From assembly GCA_963850525.1 (NCBI GenBank), contig CAWKLQ010000011.1:1-64000 (forward strand): a stretch of 64,000 bases of DNA. Direction: 5' to 3'. Positions 1-8,236 of the stretch are shown here, one piece after another. Position 1 is the stretch's first letter. The number at the start of each line of letters is the position of its first letter. The position numbers and the translations under genes were made by a program. The notes beneath the pieces are model-generated. The model was not told where the DNA came from, searched no databases, and saw only the letters and a list, made by a program, of their open reading frames with translations. Origin of the DNA: JAEMQF01 sp963850525 (GTDB taxonomy: Bacteria; Pseudomonadota; Gammaproteobacteria; Burkholderiales; Burkholderiaceae_C).

Positions 1-293
1 TCTTCGATCCAATGTTTGGTGGCGGTGGTCAGCGTGTCATCGTGCAGAAGCATCAAGTGCACGTCGAGCAGCGCGGAGAGTTCGCCCGGCGCATCCACGG
101 GCAACGCGCGCTGCAGCGCGCTGAGCTCCTCGGCGACGATGTCGCGTGCTTGGCGCAAACGCGCCACTTCGGGGCCGACCTGCTGACTATCGATGAAGTA
201 GTGAGCGACATCGACCCGGCTCGACGCCACAAGCACGGCCCGGCCGATTGCCACCCCGCGCGACACCGGCAGACCGAAGAGTTGGATGCTCAT
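1..293 (-). CDS. ptsI: Enzyme I of the phosphotransferase system, N-terminal 97 codons (cut by window edge)
   Basis: Reading the minus strand from the ATG at 293 gives MSIQLFGLPVSRGVAIG and then an alanine- and leucine-rich helical stretch with LLDVHLMLLHDD. This matches the start of phosphoenolpyruvate-protein phosphotransferase (Enzyme I), which takes phosphate from PEP and passes it to HPr in the cytoplasm. The active-site His lies beyond the window edge. ptsH (HPr) and a EIIA(Man) gene lie upstream on the same strand, as in Burkholderiales pts operons. Here, however, about 1.75 kb containing a transposase gene lies between ptsH and this start, so ptsI is probably uncoupled from its usual promoter. 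Confidence 0.88.
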   Translation of the reverse strand, partial: MSIQLFGLPVSRGVAIGRAVLVASSRVDVAHYFIDSQQVGPEVARLRQARDIVAEELSALQRALPVDAPGELSALLDVHLMLLHDDTLTTATKHWIE

Positions 294-467
294 GGCCCGA
301 TGCTAGCAGCGCCGGCGCGCTTCGCACGTCGAAGTCTTGTCCAACGAGGTGTGAGCCTGGGGCCGGGGCCGCGATTCCAGTGAGATGTGAGCCTGGAGGA
401 GTTCTGGGCGAGGCGGTTTGGCGGCTGATGGGCAGCGCGTTTGCGCGGCGAGTCGATCATCCAAGCG

Positions 468-1720
468 ATGGTGATCGACATGAACGAAGCCCAGGTTCGG
501 ACCTTGGAACAGGTTCGGCAGGTACTGGAGGGGACCCGGGCGCTGGAGTTCCGGCAGGCCGAGGATGACCAGGGGCGCTACGCATGGATCGAATCCGTGT
601 TGCGGCGCTTCGATTACCGCCAGTTGCCGCGCGCGCATCGCGGGCCGGTGCTGAGCTATCTGCAGCGGCTGAGCGGCTACAGCCGCGCGCAGGTCACGCG
701 GCTGGTCTCGCGCTGGGACGCCGGCAAGCGCCTGGTCAAGGATTACCGCGCGCCTGCGCACGCCTTTGCGCGGCGCTACACGAGTGCTGATGTGGCGCTG
801 CTGGCCGACGTTGATCGAGCCATGGGCATGATGTCGGGCCCGGCCACGGCCTGCGTGCTGCGCCGCCAGCGCGATGTCTTTGGCGACGCGCGATTCGAGC
901 GCCTGGGCTCGATCTCCGTCGGGCACCTGTACAACCTGCGCAACAGCGCGCCCTACCGTGCCCACCGGATCGTGCTGACCAAGACCCGGCCCACCAAGGC
1001 CGCGACCATCGGCGTGCGCAAGGCGCCAGCCCCTGAGGGGCGCCCGGGCTTCGTGCGTATCGACAGCGTGCACCAAGGCGATCTGGACGGCACCAAGGGC
1101 CTGTACCACATCAACGCGGTCGATTGCGTGACTCAGTGGGAGGTGGTGGCCACGGTGCAGACGATCTCCGAGGCGCACCTGCTGCCCGTCATCCGGCAGA
1201 TGCTCGAGCAGTTCCCGTTTGCGATCCTCGGGTTCCACGCCGACAACGGCAGCGAGTACGTCAACCACCGGGTGGCCGAAATGCTGGAGAAACTGCGCAT
1301 CGAGTTCACCCGCAGTCGCCCGCGGCGCAGCAACGACAACGGCCTGGCGGAGACCAAGAACGGTGCCGTCGTTCGCAAGCTCTTCGGCTACGAACCCAGC
1401 GGCATGCCGTGCGCTTCAACTCCTTCTGCTTCGAATACCTCAACCCATTCCTCAACTTCCACCGACCGTGCTTGTTCGCCACCGAGCTGGCCGACCCGAA
1501 GAAGCCCGGACGCATCAAGCGCGTGTACCGACCCAAGGATGCAATGACGCCGCTGGACAAGCTGGCCAGCTTGCCCGAGGCGGCAAGCTTCATGCGCGAG
1601 GGCGTAACGCTCGAACACCTGCGTGCACTGGCCACGGCGCTGACCGACGTGCAGGCGGCCGAGGAACTCAACGAGGCACGGCTGGCGCTGTTCAGACGGG
1701 TGCCTGCTCGTACCGGCTGA
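468..1720 (+). pseudogene. DD35E transposase (rve integrase core), frameshifted
   Basis: The frame that opens at a TTG at 441 (ATG at 468 and 480) has a helix-turn-helix around LSGYSRAQVTRLVSRW. It continues into an integrase core with the first Asp in VRIDSVHQGD, the second in HADNGSEY, and the Glu in DNGLAETKNG. That Glu follows the second Asp by 36 residues (DD35E). The frame breaks at about 1393-1400. The proper C-terminus (RHAVRFNSFCFEYLNPFL and onward) continues in another frame to the TGA at 1720. The break fits loss of 1 or 7 bases. I saw no slippery heptamer that would suggest programmed frameshifting. The restored protein would have about 420 residues. It is probably inactive unless the break is a sequence error. 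Confidence 0.8.
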
Positions 1721-1747
1721 GTTCCCCCTACGGGGCTGCGTGCGGGA

Positions 1748-1853
1748 GGCTGTGGACATGTGGACGAAGCGCCTGAACGGCGCTGGCCTGGTCCGTGGAC
1801 AACGCGGGTACACGTTGCCCACCGCCCAGCCCTTCGACCACATGCCCACAGCC
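1748..1853. repeat. Nested imperfect inverted repeats near the right end of the element
   Basis: Positions 1748-1769 and 1832-1853 are inverted copies that match at 20 of 22 positions. Inside them, 1795-1804 (GTGGACAACG) and 1813-1822 (CGTTGCCCAC) form a second inverted pair matching at 9 of 10. The structure starts 28 bases after the transposase stop and ends about 40 bases before the proposed right end. It could be a transposase binding region, or a structured RNA end that blocks read-through. Confidence 0.75.
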
Positions 1854-2039
1854 TTCGACGAGCGATGTTGAAATCAAAACCCAGGCCCCAATACACTGAC
1901 TTGGTCTACAACGGATCGACTCGCTTCGCGCCGCCGATCTCAGACCGCTCCAGGCTCATACCTGAATTGGAAACGACTGTCGAGGCGACGCGCACTGCGC
2001 ACGGCGGCGCAGCGCCACCATGCACGCGACGCAGGTCGA

Positions 2040-2309
2040 CTATTCGCTCTCGCCGAATCGGTCGTTGATCAAGGCGACGAGGCCGTCCATTGCCGCGGCT
2101 TCGTCCGCCCCTTCGGTTTCGATCTCGATTTCACTGCCCAAGCCCGCCGCGAGCATCATGACGCCCATGATGCTCTTGGCGTTGACGCGGCGCTCCTTGC
2201 GCGTCAAATGGACGTCGCATTGAAACCGGCTCGCCAACTTGGTGAGCTTGGCCGACGCTCTTGCATGAAGGCCCAGCTTGTTGCTGATCGTGATGCTCGA
2301 CTTGATCAT
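2040..2309 (-). CDS. ptsH: Phosphocarrier protein HPr
   Basis: An 89-residue protein, the usual HPr length. GLHARAS contains the phosphorylated His (near residue 16), and NAKSIMGVMMLA carries the regulatory-serine region. HPr accepts phosphate from Enzyme I and passes it to EIIA proteins. Its ATG overlaps the end of the EIIA(Man)-like gene by four bases, so the two are translationally coupled. In Burkholderiales this set, without an obvious sugar permease, is usually linked to regulation of carbon, nitrogen and PHA metabolism. That is family knowledge, not shown here. The next gene expected downstream, ptsI, is separated by an inserted element. Confidence 0.95.
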   Translation of the reverse strand: MIKSSITISNKLGLHARASAKLTKLASRFQCDVHLTRKERRVNAKSIMGVMMLAAGLGSEIEIETEGADEAAAMDGLVALINDRFGESE

Positions 2310-2731
2310 CGGCTGGCCACAGCGTTCGGTGCCGTGGCTTGAGCCTCAGGCGCCGCCACTTGAACGACGCCCTGCGTCGCGCCAGTCATGGCACGCGCCG
2401 CGAGGGCTTCGAGCGGCTCGCGGGCGTAGCACAGCATGCGCCAAATCATCGAGACGTTCACCCCCGCAATCACCCGCACGTGGCGGCTGTCCGCCAAGCG
2501 CTGTGCCAGGTTGCACGGCGTCGCACCCACGACATCCGTCAGGACAAGCGCATCGGGGTCCTTGACACGTTGCAACATCGCCAGTGCGCCGGCTTCGAGA
2601 GACTCGACCGAGTCCTGCGGTCCGACGTCCAGCGCTTCAATCATCGCGCTGCACTCCGGGTACGCGTGCTCAGCCACCGCCTTGAGCGCGGAAGCCAGAG
2701 GTGCGTGCGCGATGATCATCAGTCCCGCCAT
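2306..2731 (-). CDS. PTS mannose-family EIIA domain protein
   Basis: A 141-residue single-domain EIIA(Man) homologue. MAGLMIIAHAPLASAL contains the phosphoacceptor His near residue 9, and VLTDVVGATPCNLAQ and VIAGVNVSMIWRML are typical family blocks. It would take phosphate from HPr. No EIIB, EIIC or EIID gene is present nearby, so it is likely regulatory rather than part of a sugar permease (inference). It overlaps ptsH by ATGA. The C-terminal 25 residues are Ala/Gln-rich and probably disordered. Confidence 0.9.
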   Translation of the reverse strand: MAGLMIIAHAPLASALKAVAEHAYPECSAMIEALDVGPQDSVESLEAGALAMLQRVKDPDALVLTDVVGATPCNLAQRLADSRHVRVIAGVNVSMIWRMLCYAREPLEALAARAMTGATQGVVQVAAPEAQATAPNAVASR

Positions 2732-2749
2732 GGACGGATTATCGGCACT

Positions 2750-4012
2750 TCATGGCAGGTTCCGCAGCCGTGTCACGCGCACGCCGTCGTCGAAAGCGCG
2801 AAACCAGAGGTAGGCGAATGTGCAACACAGCGCGAAGAGCGCGAATGCCCCCTGGTAGGAGGCCAAGATCGGCCAGCCTCGCGCGAGCAGGAGATCGACG
2901 CACAATCCGATTCCCCACTGCACACTGAATACCCCGGCGAACATCACGAGGTTGTACGCTGACACTGCGCGCCCCGCCAAGCCCGACGGGAAAGCCTGAC
3001 CGACCGCTGGCTGCGATAACGAAGCGACGGTGCTCGTCGCACAAAACAGCACCCACACCCAGGCCTTCCCGTCTGCACCGAGTGCGATTGCCGCCCACAG
3101 CACCAAGAGGCTGACCGGCAAGCCCTGCGCGACGAGCCGATGCGCCGTCCAACCCTGTCGATACAAGCGCGGAACGACGCCACCCCAGGCCATGAAGCAA
3201 AACAACATGCTCGTGTTGATGGCGAACAGGCCCAGTGCGGATTCCTGTGCCGTCCAGCCGCAGACCTGCACCAGCCAGGGGCCGGCCCAAAGCGACTGGA
3301 TTGCAATCAGTCCGCCGTAGTGAAAGAAGCCAATCGGCGCAAACCGCAAGAAGGTGCGGTGCCGGAACACTGCGGCGTAGCCGTTCGACACTGCGGATGA
3401 ACTGTGCTCAGGTCGAGCGTCCAGCGGAACCACGCCGCGAATCACCAACATCGCCAGCGCAAGTGCCCCGGCAACGCACCAGAACAGGCCGCGCCAGCCC
3501 AGAAGTGACAGCACCCACTGCACCGGCAAAGTGGAAGCCACCATGCCGAGGCTCCCCGTCATCAACATCCAAGACGTTGCCCGAATGTTCGACTCGGGAC
3601 GCAAGCCGTTTCGAAAGCTTGTCATCGGCGCCATCAAACAGGCGGAGACGCCAACCCCGATCAAGCCGCGCGCCAGCGCCAGCTCGGCAAAGCTGCGTGC
3701 CTGCGCGAACGCGATGCACCCTGCCACCGCGAGCGCCAGGAGTCCAAGCAAGACGCGGCGCGGCCCAAATCGGTCCAGTGCGCTCCCCATGGGCAGCTGC
3801 ATTGCGGCAAAGCCGAGGAAGTAGGCTCCCGCCAGCAGGCCGAGGTCGCCCGAACTGAGGCCCAGCTCCAAACTGAACAGGGGAGCCAGGGTTGCGGTTA
3901 CGCCGCGGACCAGGGCCGAGAAAAAATATGCCAAGGCAAAGCTCAGGAAGACCGCAATCGCAACGCGTCGCGTCAGAAAGGGCGTTGACCCGGTGGCGAC
4001 GGTCACGGTCAT
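2750..4012 (-). CDS. Major facilitator superfamily transporter
   Basis: A 420-residue inner-membrane protein with about twelve hydrophobic segments. The N-half shows the MFS pattern: GAYFLGFAAMQLPMGSALDRFGPRRVLLG carries the conserved loop between helices 2 and 3 (D-R-x-G-x-R-R). It resembles general permeases of the NarK/CynX-like broad group, and the substrate cannot be read from the sequence. Its start overlaps the stop of the upstream small lipoprotein (ATGA at 4009-4012), so the two are co-translated. It ends 18 bases before the EIIA gene on the same strand, so it may be transcribed into the pts genes. Confidence 0.85.
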   Translation of the reverse strand: MTVTVATGSTPFLTRRVAIAVFLSFALAYFFSALVRGVTATLAPLFSLELGLSSGDLGLLAGAYFLGFAAMQLPMGSALDRFGPRRVLLGLLALAVAGCIAFAQARSFAELALARGLIGVGVSACLMAPMTSFRNGLRPESNIRATSWMLMTGSLGMVASTLPVQWVLSLLGWRGLFWCVAGALALAMLVIRGVVPLDARPEHSSSAVSNGYAAVFRHRTFLRFAPIGFFHYGGLIAIQSLWAGPWLVQVCGWTAQESALGLFAINTSMLFCFMAWGGVVPRLYRQGWTAHRLVAQGLPVSLLVLWAAIALGADGKAWVWVLFCATSTVASLSQPAVGQAFPSGLAGRAVSAYNLVMFAGVFSVQWGIGLCVDLLLARGWPILASYQGAFALFALCCTFAYLWFRAFDDGVRVTRLRNLP

Positions 4013-4524
4013 TGCAGCCTCATGCCCGCGACGAAAGTCTGCAGCACCTCGGAGTCGACTTCAGCGCCGAATACGCTTGCCTGATAAACCCGCAGGCCCC
4101 TGGCAAAGAATGCCGCGGTGACGCGCACCGGCAAGCCCCGTGCGGAGACGCCGAGCATCGACACGAGCACGGCATTCGGATTGGGCGTCATGCCGGGCAC
4201 GTGCAGCGGCGCGACCTCGATCTGCGTTGCTGAAAAGTTCACCTGCAGCGCAGCGCGCAACGAAGCCAAGGCCGCCGCCACTTGGCCCGGATGTCCCACA
4301 TCAAGGAATCCGACCGCCAAAGTCTCCTTGGACGTGTCGCACACGTGCATCTGCATCAGCAGCTTCGCTCCCGCCAACTCCGTTGTGCGCGAGAGCTGTT
4401 GCGGTCGGCACGGAAACAACGCGGTCAGCGCGGAGCCGCTGGGTCGCACTTCGCGCCAGTCGTAGGTGGGCGAGCATCCGCAGAGCGCTAGCAACACCAC
4501 CCAAGCCGCCCGGCGAGCGTGCAT
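4009..4524 (-). CDS. Small predicted lipoprotein of unknown function
   Basis: 171 residues beginning MHARRAAWVVLLALCGCSPTY, a signal peptide ending in a lipobox-like LCGC, so Cys17 is the likely lipidated residue. The rest is a mixed alpha/beta domain with further Cys residues (near 39 and 64) and no motif I recognise. It overlaps the MFS gene by four bases, which suggests a shared role such as envelope support of the transporter (inference). It lies 36 bases after the PHA-granule regulator gene on the same strand. Confidence 0.75.
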   Translation of the reverse strand: MHARRAAWVVLLALCGCSPTYDWREVRPSGSALTALFPCRPQQLSRTTELAGAKLLMQMHVCDTSKETLAVGFLDVGHPGQVAAALASLRAALQVNFSATQIEVAPLHVPGMTPNPNAVLVSMLGVSARGLPVRVTAAFFARGLRVYQASVFGAEVDSEVLQTFVAGMRLQ

Positions 4525-4560
4525 CCGCGTCAGCTTGCGGCAATTGCGGCCCGAGTCACG

Positions 4561-4893
4561 CTACTTCTTGCTCGATTTGCCGGCAGCCTTCTTGGCCGCG
4601 GCTCCCTTGGCGAGCAGCGTATCGAGATTCGCCTGGATTTCCGCCTCGATCGTCTTGCTGAAGGCACCGACCAGAAAGCCAAGTTTGGCGTGCAGATCAA
4701 AGTGATCGGCAGCAACGATCAAGCTGCCGGTCACGCCGGCGCGCGTGAATTCGACGGTGTCGCTGGTGTCGCCTTCGAGCACGGTGCATTCCATGTCAAA
4801 GCGCTTCTCGACGTCTTCGGCCCAGGCCCAGGCGACCTCGCGCGCTTTGGCCAAACCCAGCTTGTGATCGCGGTGAATGCGGATATCGGCCAT
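4561..4893 (-). CDS. Polyhydroxyalkanoic acid system family protein
   Basis: A 110-residue protein starting MADIRIHRDHKLGLAKAREVA with VEKRFDMECTVLEGD. This matches the PHA granule regulator family (PHA_gran_rgn), small proteins found with polyhydroxyalkanoate genes. The last 15 residues are Lys/Ala-rich, like the tails of phasin-type proteins that touch granules or DNA. No PHA synthase gene is in the window. It starts four bases after the aminopeptidase stop, so it is in the same operon. Confidence 0.82.
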   Translation of the reverse strand: MADIRIHRDHKLGLAKAREVAWAWAEDVEKRFDMECTVLEGDTSDTVEFTRAGVTGSLIVAADHFDLHAKLGFLVGAFSKTIEAEIQANLDTLLAKGAAAKKAAGKSSKK

Positions 4894-4896
4894 GGC

Positions 4897-6000
4897 TCAG
4901 TCTCCTGGTTTTGTGGTCAACGCCGCGCGGCGTACCTGCAAGGGCAACGCGGCAAGACGCTGGACCTCACTGTAAAAACGTGGAAAGTCGCGCCCCTGGC
5001 GCTCGAACAACTGCTCGAAAGAAGGAACGAGTTCGCTGTACACCGCAAGCACGCCGAACGAGGCATTGTTGGCCCCGGCGAACCAATTGTCGTAGCCGGA
5101 ATAGCCCGCCCAGCGCTCGAGCTTGAGCCGCTCATAGTCGCTGCGCAGCTGCGCCATCAGCGTCGCCTTGGCGCTGCGCTTGTCGACTTCGGCGCGTTCT
5201 GACTCGTAGATTGCGCGCAAGCGGTCCCGATAGTCCCCGGTCAATGCGCGGAACTGGCTGCGGCGCTCGTCGAGCTTTTGATACTCGTCGCGGGCAGCGC
5301 TGCGTCGCGGTTCGCTCAGCCAGCGCGCGCCGCCGATTCGCTCCACCGCGACTGCAAACGATTCATTGAACACGGTGTCGTCGGCGGCATACGCGACCTG
5401 GTGCGAAAGCTCGTGAAAGACGAGTCGAGCCAGTTCGCCTTCCGGGTAGTCGATGAAGGTATTGAGCAACGGATCCGCAAGCGCGTCGAAGGGCAACCTG
5501 CCCAGCGTCGAATACGCCGGCACGCCGTACACGCTGACCTCGAGCCCGCTGTCGCGCATTTGCGCCGCGTAGGCGTCGGCGCTGGCTCGGTCGAAGTAGC
5601 CGCGGTAGCTCACACAGCCCACCACGGGGAAGCACCAGGTCTGCAGCGTCAGGCTCAGCTCGGGCGCGGCCACGACGTTCCACACCGCAGCGCCACGCTG
5701 CAGGTCGGCGTAGCGGCGATAGCTCGCGTTGTCGGGCAGACCGAGTTCACGCACGGCGTAGTCGCGGATTTCTTGGCTCAAGACCAGGCGTTGTTTGAGC
5801 CGATCGCCGGTTTGCGAATCGGCGAGCCACTGCGGAACCGGGCGCGCGCGCTGCAACAAGTCGAGATGGCCGTTCACCGATTGCGCGTAATACGCGAGCG
5901 TGCTGCAGCCCGTCGTCCCGCACACCAGCGTCGTCAGCAGGATCGCGCCCGCCAGGCCGAATCCCGACGCGCGCGCCACCGTGCGAACCCAAGGCCTCAC
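4897..6000 (-). CDS. Putative zinc aminopeptidase lipoprotein (Aminopep family)
   Basis: A 367-residue protein when started at the GTG at 6000. That GTG overlaps the upstream oxidoreductase stop (GTGA), and I prefer it to the longer frame opening at 6054. The N-terminus is a signal peptide ending TLVCGTTGC, with a lipobox Cys near residue 32. The catalytic zinc motif is in LVFHELSHQVAYAADD, followed by a downstream FNESFAVAVE that can supply the third ligand. This matches the predicted aminopeptidase family PF10023. It is probably anchored facing the periplasm. The substrate is unknown. Confidence 0.85.
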   Translation of the reverse strand: MRPWVRTVARASGFGLAGAILLTTLVCGTTGCSTLAYYAQSVNGHLDLLQRARPVPQWLADSQTGDRLKQRLVLSQEIRDYAVRELGLPDNASYRRYADLQRGAAVWNVVAAPELSLTLQTWCFPVVGCVSYRGYFDRASADAYAAQMRDSGLEVSVYGVPAYSTLGRLPFDALADPLLNTFIDYPEGELARLVFHELSHQVAYAADDTVFNESFAVAVERIGGARWLSEPRRSAARDEYQKLDERRSQFRALTGDYRDRLRAIYESERAEVDKRSAKATLMAQLRSDYERLKLERWAGYSGYDNWFAGANNASFGVLAVYSELVPSFEQLFERQGRDFPRFYSEVQRLAALPLQVRRAALTTKPGD

Positions 6001-8087
6001 GGGGCCGCGCGGCGCGGCAGCGTGCCCGCCAGTGGCGCCACGTCGACCAGGCAATCGTAGAAACTCGGTGCGCGGCCGATGTCAGTCAGGTGCTGGTGCG
6101 TGACCTCGTTGACGTTCGTGCCGTCCACCCCAAGCTTGCGCCACCAGATGCCCAGGCCGTTCACGACGCCCGGCCTGGCGCGCGGGCTGAGCACGGCTTT
6201 GCATTGCGTGCTGCCGCGCGCGTTGAAGACGCGCACTTGCTGGCCCGAGATGATGCCGCGCGAACGCGCGTCCGCCTCGTGAATCTCCAGTACCGGCTCG
6301 GACTCGATGTCGCGCAGGCTCTTCACATTGACAAATGTGGAATTGAGGAAATTGCGTGCCGGCGGCGAAATCATCGCCAACGGGTAGCGCTCGGCGAGCT
6401 CCGGCGCACTCTGCACGGATTCATAGTTCGGCACGTGGTCCGGGACGCCGTAGCGAGGCGAGTCGATGATGCACTTGCCATCCGGCGTGGCAAAGCCGCC
6501 GTCGGCAAAAGGCGCTTCGGGAATGTTCAGCTTGACCCAGCCCCGCTCGCGCATCGCTTCGAAATCCACTTGGCTGTTCAGCGCGCAGCGCGCCAGCACT
6601 TCATCACTGTCGGCAAAACACGGCTCGTCAAAACCCATGTGGCGCGCCAGATCGCGAAAGATCTGCGTATTCGGCCGCGCCTGGCCGAGCGGCGCCACTG
6701 CCGCCTCATTGATCAGCGCGTAGGTGTGGCCGTAACTGCCGTGAACGTCGAGGTGTTCGAGTTGCGTCGTTGCGGGCAGCACATAGTCCGCATAGTCGGC
6801 CGTGTCCGTCATGAAGTGTTCGAGCACCACGGTGAACAAGTCGTCGCGCGCGAAGCCCCGCACCACCTTGGGCGACTCGGGCGCCACAGCGACCGGGTTG
6901 CTGTTGTAGACGATCAACGCGTCGATCCTCGGCCCGAACTTCGCGCCGCTGGGCAGCAATTCATCAGACTCGCGCAACAAGTCGTCGCCGATCGTGCTCA
7001 TGTTGATCGTGCGCGGCCGGCGCTCGCCCAGCAAATCGGGGCGCTGCAGGGCAACGTCGTTGCGCACCCGGCCGAACCAACCCGACGCCGACAGCAGCAT
7101 GCCGCCCGCCGCATCGCGCCATGCCCCAATCAGGCAAGGCAGAATCGCCACAAGCCGTACCGCGTTTCCGCCGCCGCGCACGCGCTGCATGCCGTAGTTG
7201 AGGCGGATCGCCGCAGGGCGCAGCGTTGCGTAGTCGCGTGCCAGCGAGCGCACCGCTTCGGCACGGATCCCGCACACTTGCGCGACGCGCTCCGGCGGCC
7301 ACAGCAATGCGCGCTCGCGAAGTTTGGGCCACCCCTGCGTGTGCTGCTCGATGTAGTCGTGGTCGAGCCAATCGTTCACGATCAGCTCGTGCATCACGCC
7401 CAACGCCAGCGCACCGTCGGTGCCGGGCATCAAGGCGATGTGCTCGTGGCACTTATCGGCGGTCTCCGTCTTGCGCGGGTCGATGCAAATCAGCTTCGCG
7501 CCATTGCGTTTGGCCTCTTGCGCGAAGGTCCAGAAGTGCAAGTTCGAGGCGATCGAATTGCTACCCCAGATCAGGATCAATTTGCTGCGCGCATAGTGTT
7601 CGACGTGCATTCCCAGCTTCGCCCCATAGGTCGCGGCGAGCGCCTCGCCGCCGGCTGACGAGCAAATCGTCCGGTCGAGCAAGGAGGCGCCCAGGCGATT
7701 GAAAAAGCGCGCCGCCATGCTCTCGCCTTGCACCAGCCCCATCGTCCCGGCGTAGCTGTAGGGAACGATGGCTTGGGCAGCGTCGGGCCCGCGCGCCGCG
7801 ATGCTGCGCAGGCGCGCCGCAATGTCGTGCAGCGCCTCGTCCCACGTGACTGGAACAAATTGGCCGCTGCCCTTGGCACCAACGCGCTTGCGCGGCGTCA
7901 ACACGCGCTCCGGGTGATGGGTGCGCTCCGCATAGCGCGAAACCTTGGTGCAAAGCGACCCGTGCGTGGGCGGATGATCCGGATCCCCCTGCACCTTGAT
8001 CGCCCGTCCGTCCTGGACGGTGATGCGTAACGCGCAGGTATCGGGGCAATCGTGCGGACACGCGCCCCGGACGACGGTTGTGTTCAT
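5997..8087 (-). CDS. Molybdopterin oxidoreductase family protein
   Basis: 696 residues from the ATG at 8087; the frame extends upstream but without family similarity. The N-terminus has an iron-sulfur motif with Cys at 10, 14, 18 and 46 (ACPHDCPDTC, then GSLC). The molybdopterin domain follows (WDEALHDIAARL, ICSSAGGEAL, LILIWGSNSIASNLHFW, CIDPRKTETADKCHE). A C-terminal dinucleotide-binding domain carries YPLAMISPPARNFLNS. It resembles the cytoplasmic formate-dehydrogenase/anaerobic-reductase group of the DMSO reductase superfamily. There is no Tat signal and no partner subunit nearby, so substrate and electron carrier are unknown. It is coupled by GTGA to the aminopeptidase. Confidence 0.88.
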   Translation of the reverse strand: MNTTVVRGACPHDCPDTCALRITVQDGRAIKVQGDPDHPPTHGSLCTKVSRYAERTHHPERVLTPRKRVGAKGSGQFVPVTWDEALHDIAARLRSIAARGPDAAQAIVPYSYAGTMGLVQGESMAARFFNRLGASLLDRTICSSAGGEALAATYGAKLGMHVEHYARSKLILIWGSNSIASNLHFWTFAQEAKRNGAKLICIDPRKTETADKCHEHIALMPGTDGALALGVMHELIVNDWLDHDYIEQHTQGWPKLRERALLWPPERVAQVCGIRAEAVRSLARDYATLRPAAIRLNYGMQRVRGGGNAVRLVAILPCLIGAWRDAAGGMLLSASGWFGRVRNDVALQRPDLLGERRPRTINMSTIGDDLLRESDELLPSGAKFGPRIDALIVYNSNPVAVAPESPKVVRGFARDDLFTVVLEHFMTDTADYADYVLPATTQLEHLDVHGSYGHTYALINEAAVAPLGQARPNTQIFRDLARHMGFDEPCFADSDEVLARCALNSQVDFEAMRERGWVKLNIPEAPFADGGFATPDGKCIIDSPRYGVPDHVPNYESVQSAPELAERYPLAMISPPARNFLNSTFVNVKSLRDIESEPVLEIHEADARSRGIISGQQVRVFNARGSTQCKAVLSPRARPGVVNGLGIWWRKLGVDGTNVNEVTHQHLTDIGRAPSFYDCLVDVAPLAGTLPRRAAP

Positions 8088-8236
8088 TCCTGAATGATTG
8101 CACATGCGAGCCTGAAACGCCCAGCGGGAATGCCCAACTGGCCCAACGGGCGAGCGGCGGGTAAACTGCCTCGCACTGACCTGACCAGCGCCCGTTGCGC
8201 CGCGCCGCGGCAAGTGCGGGACTGCGGAGCCCACCC

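Larger units (their letters stand above)
350..1895 (+). mobile_element. Insertion sequence, IS481-like/integrase type, between ptsH and ptsI
   Basis: The segment carries one frameshifted DDE transposase and lies between two genes that are normally adjacent. The ends are tentative. TGTGAGCCTGG occurs at 350-360 and again at 386-396. On the other side, the complement of 1881-1895 reads TGTATTGGGGCCTGG, which shares the TGT start and the GCCTGG block. I found no clear target duplication. A large imperfect palindrome lies between the transposase stop and the right end. The remaining 1896-2039 is old pts intergenic DNA with no gene that I can see. Confidence 0.6.

Noticed and set aside
1380..1410. 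Programmed frameshift in the transposase
   Set aside because: No slippery heptamer or downstream stimulatory structure was seen near the switch point.
6090..7658. 522-codon open frame on the plus strand opposite the molybdopterin oxidoreductase
   Set aside because: It has no family-like blocks, is Arg/Ala/His-rich as expected of an antisense frame in high-GC DNA, and lies wholly inside a clear gene.
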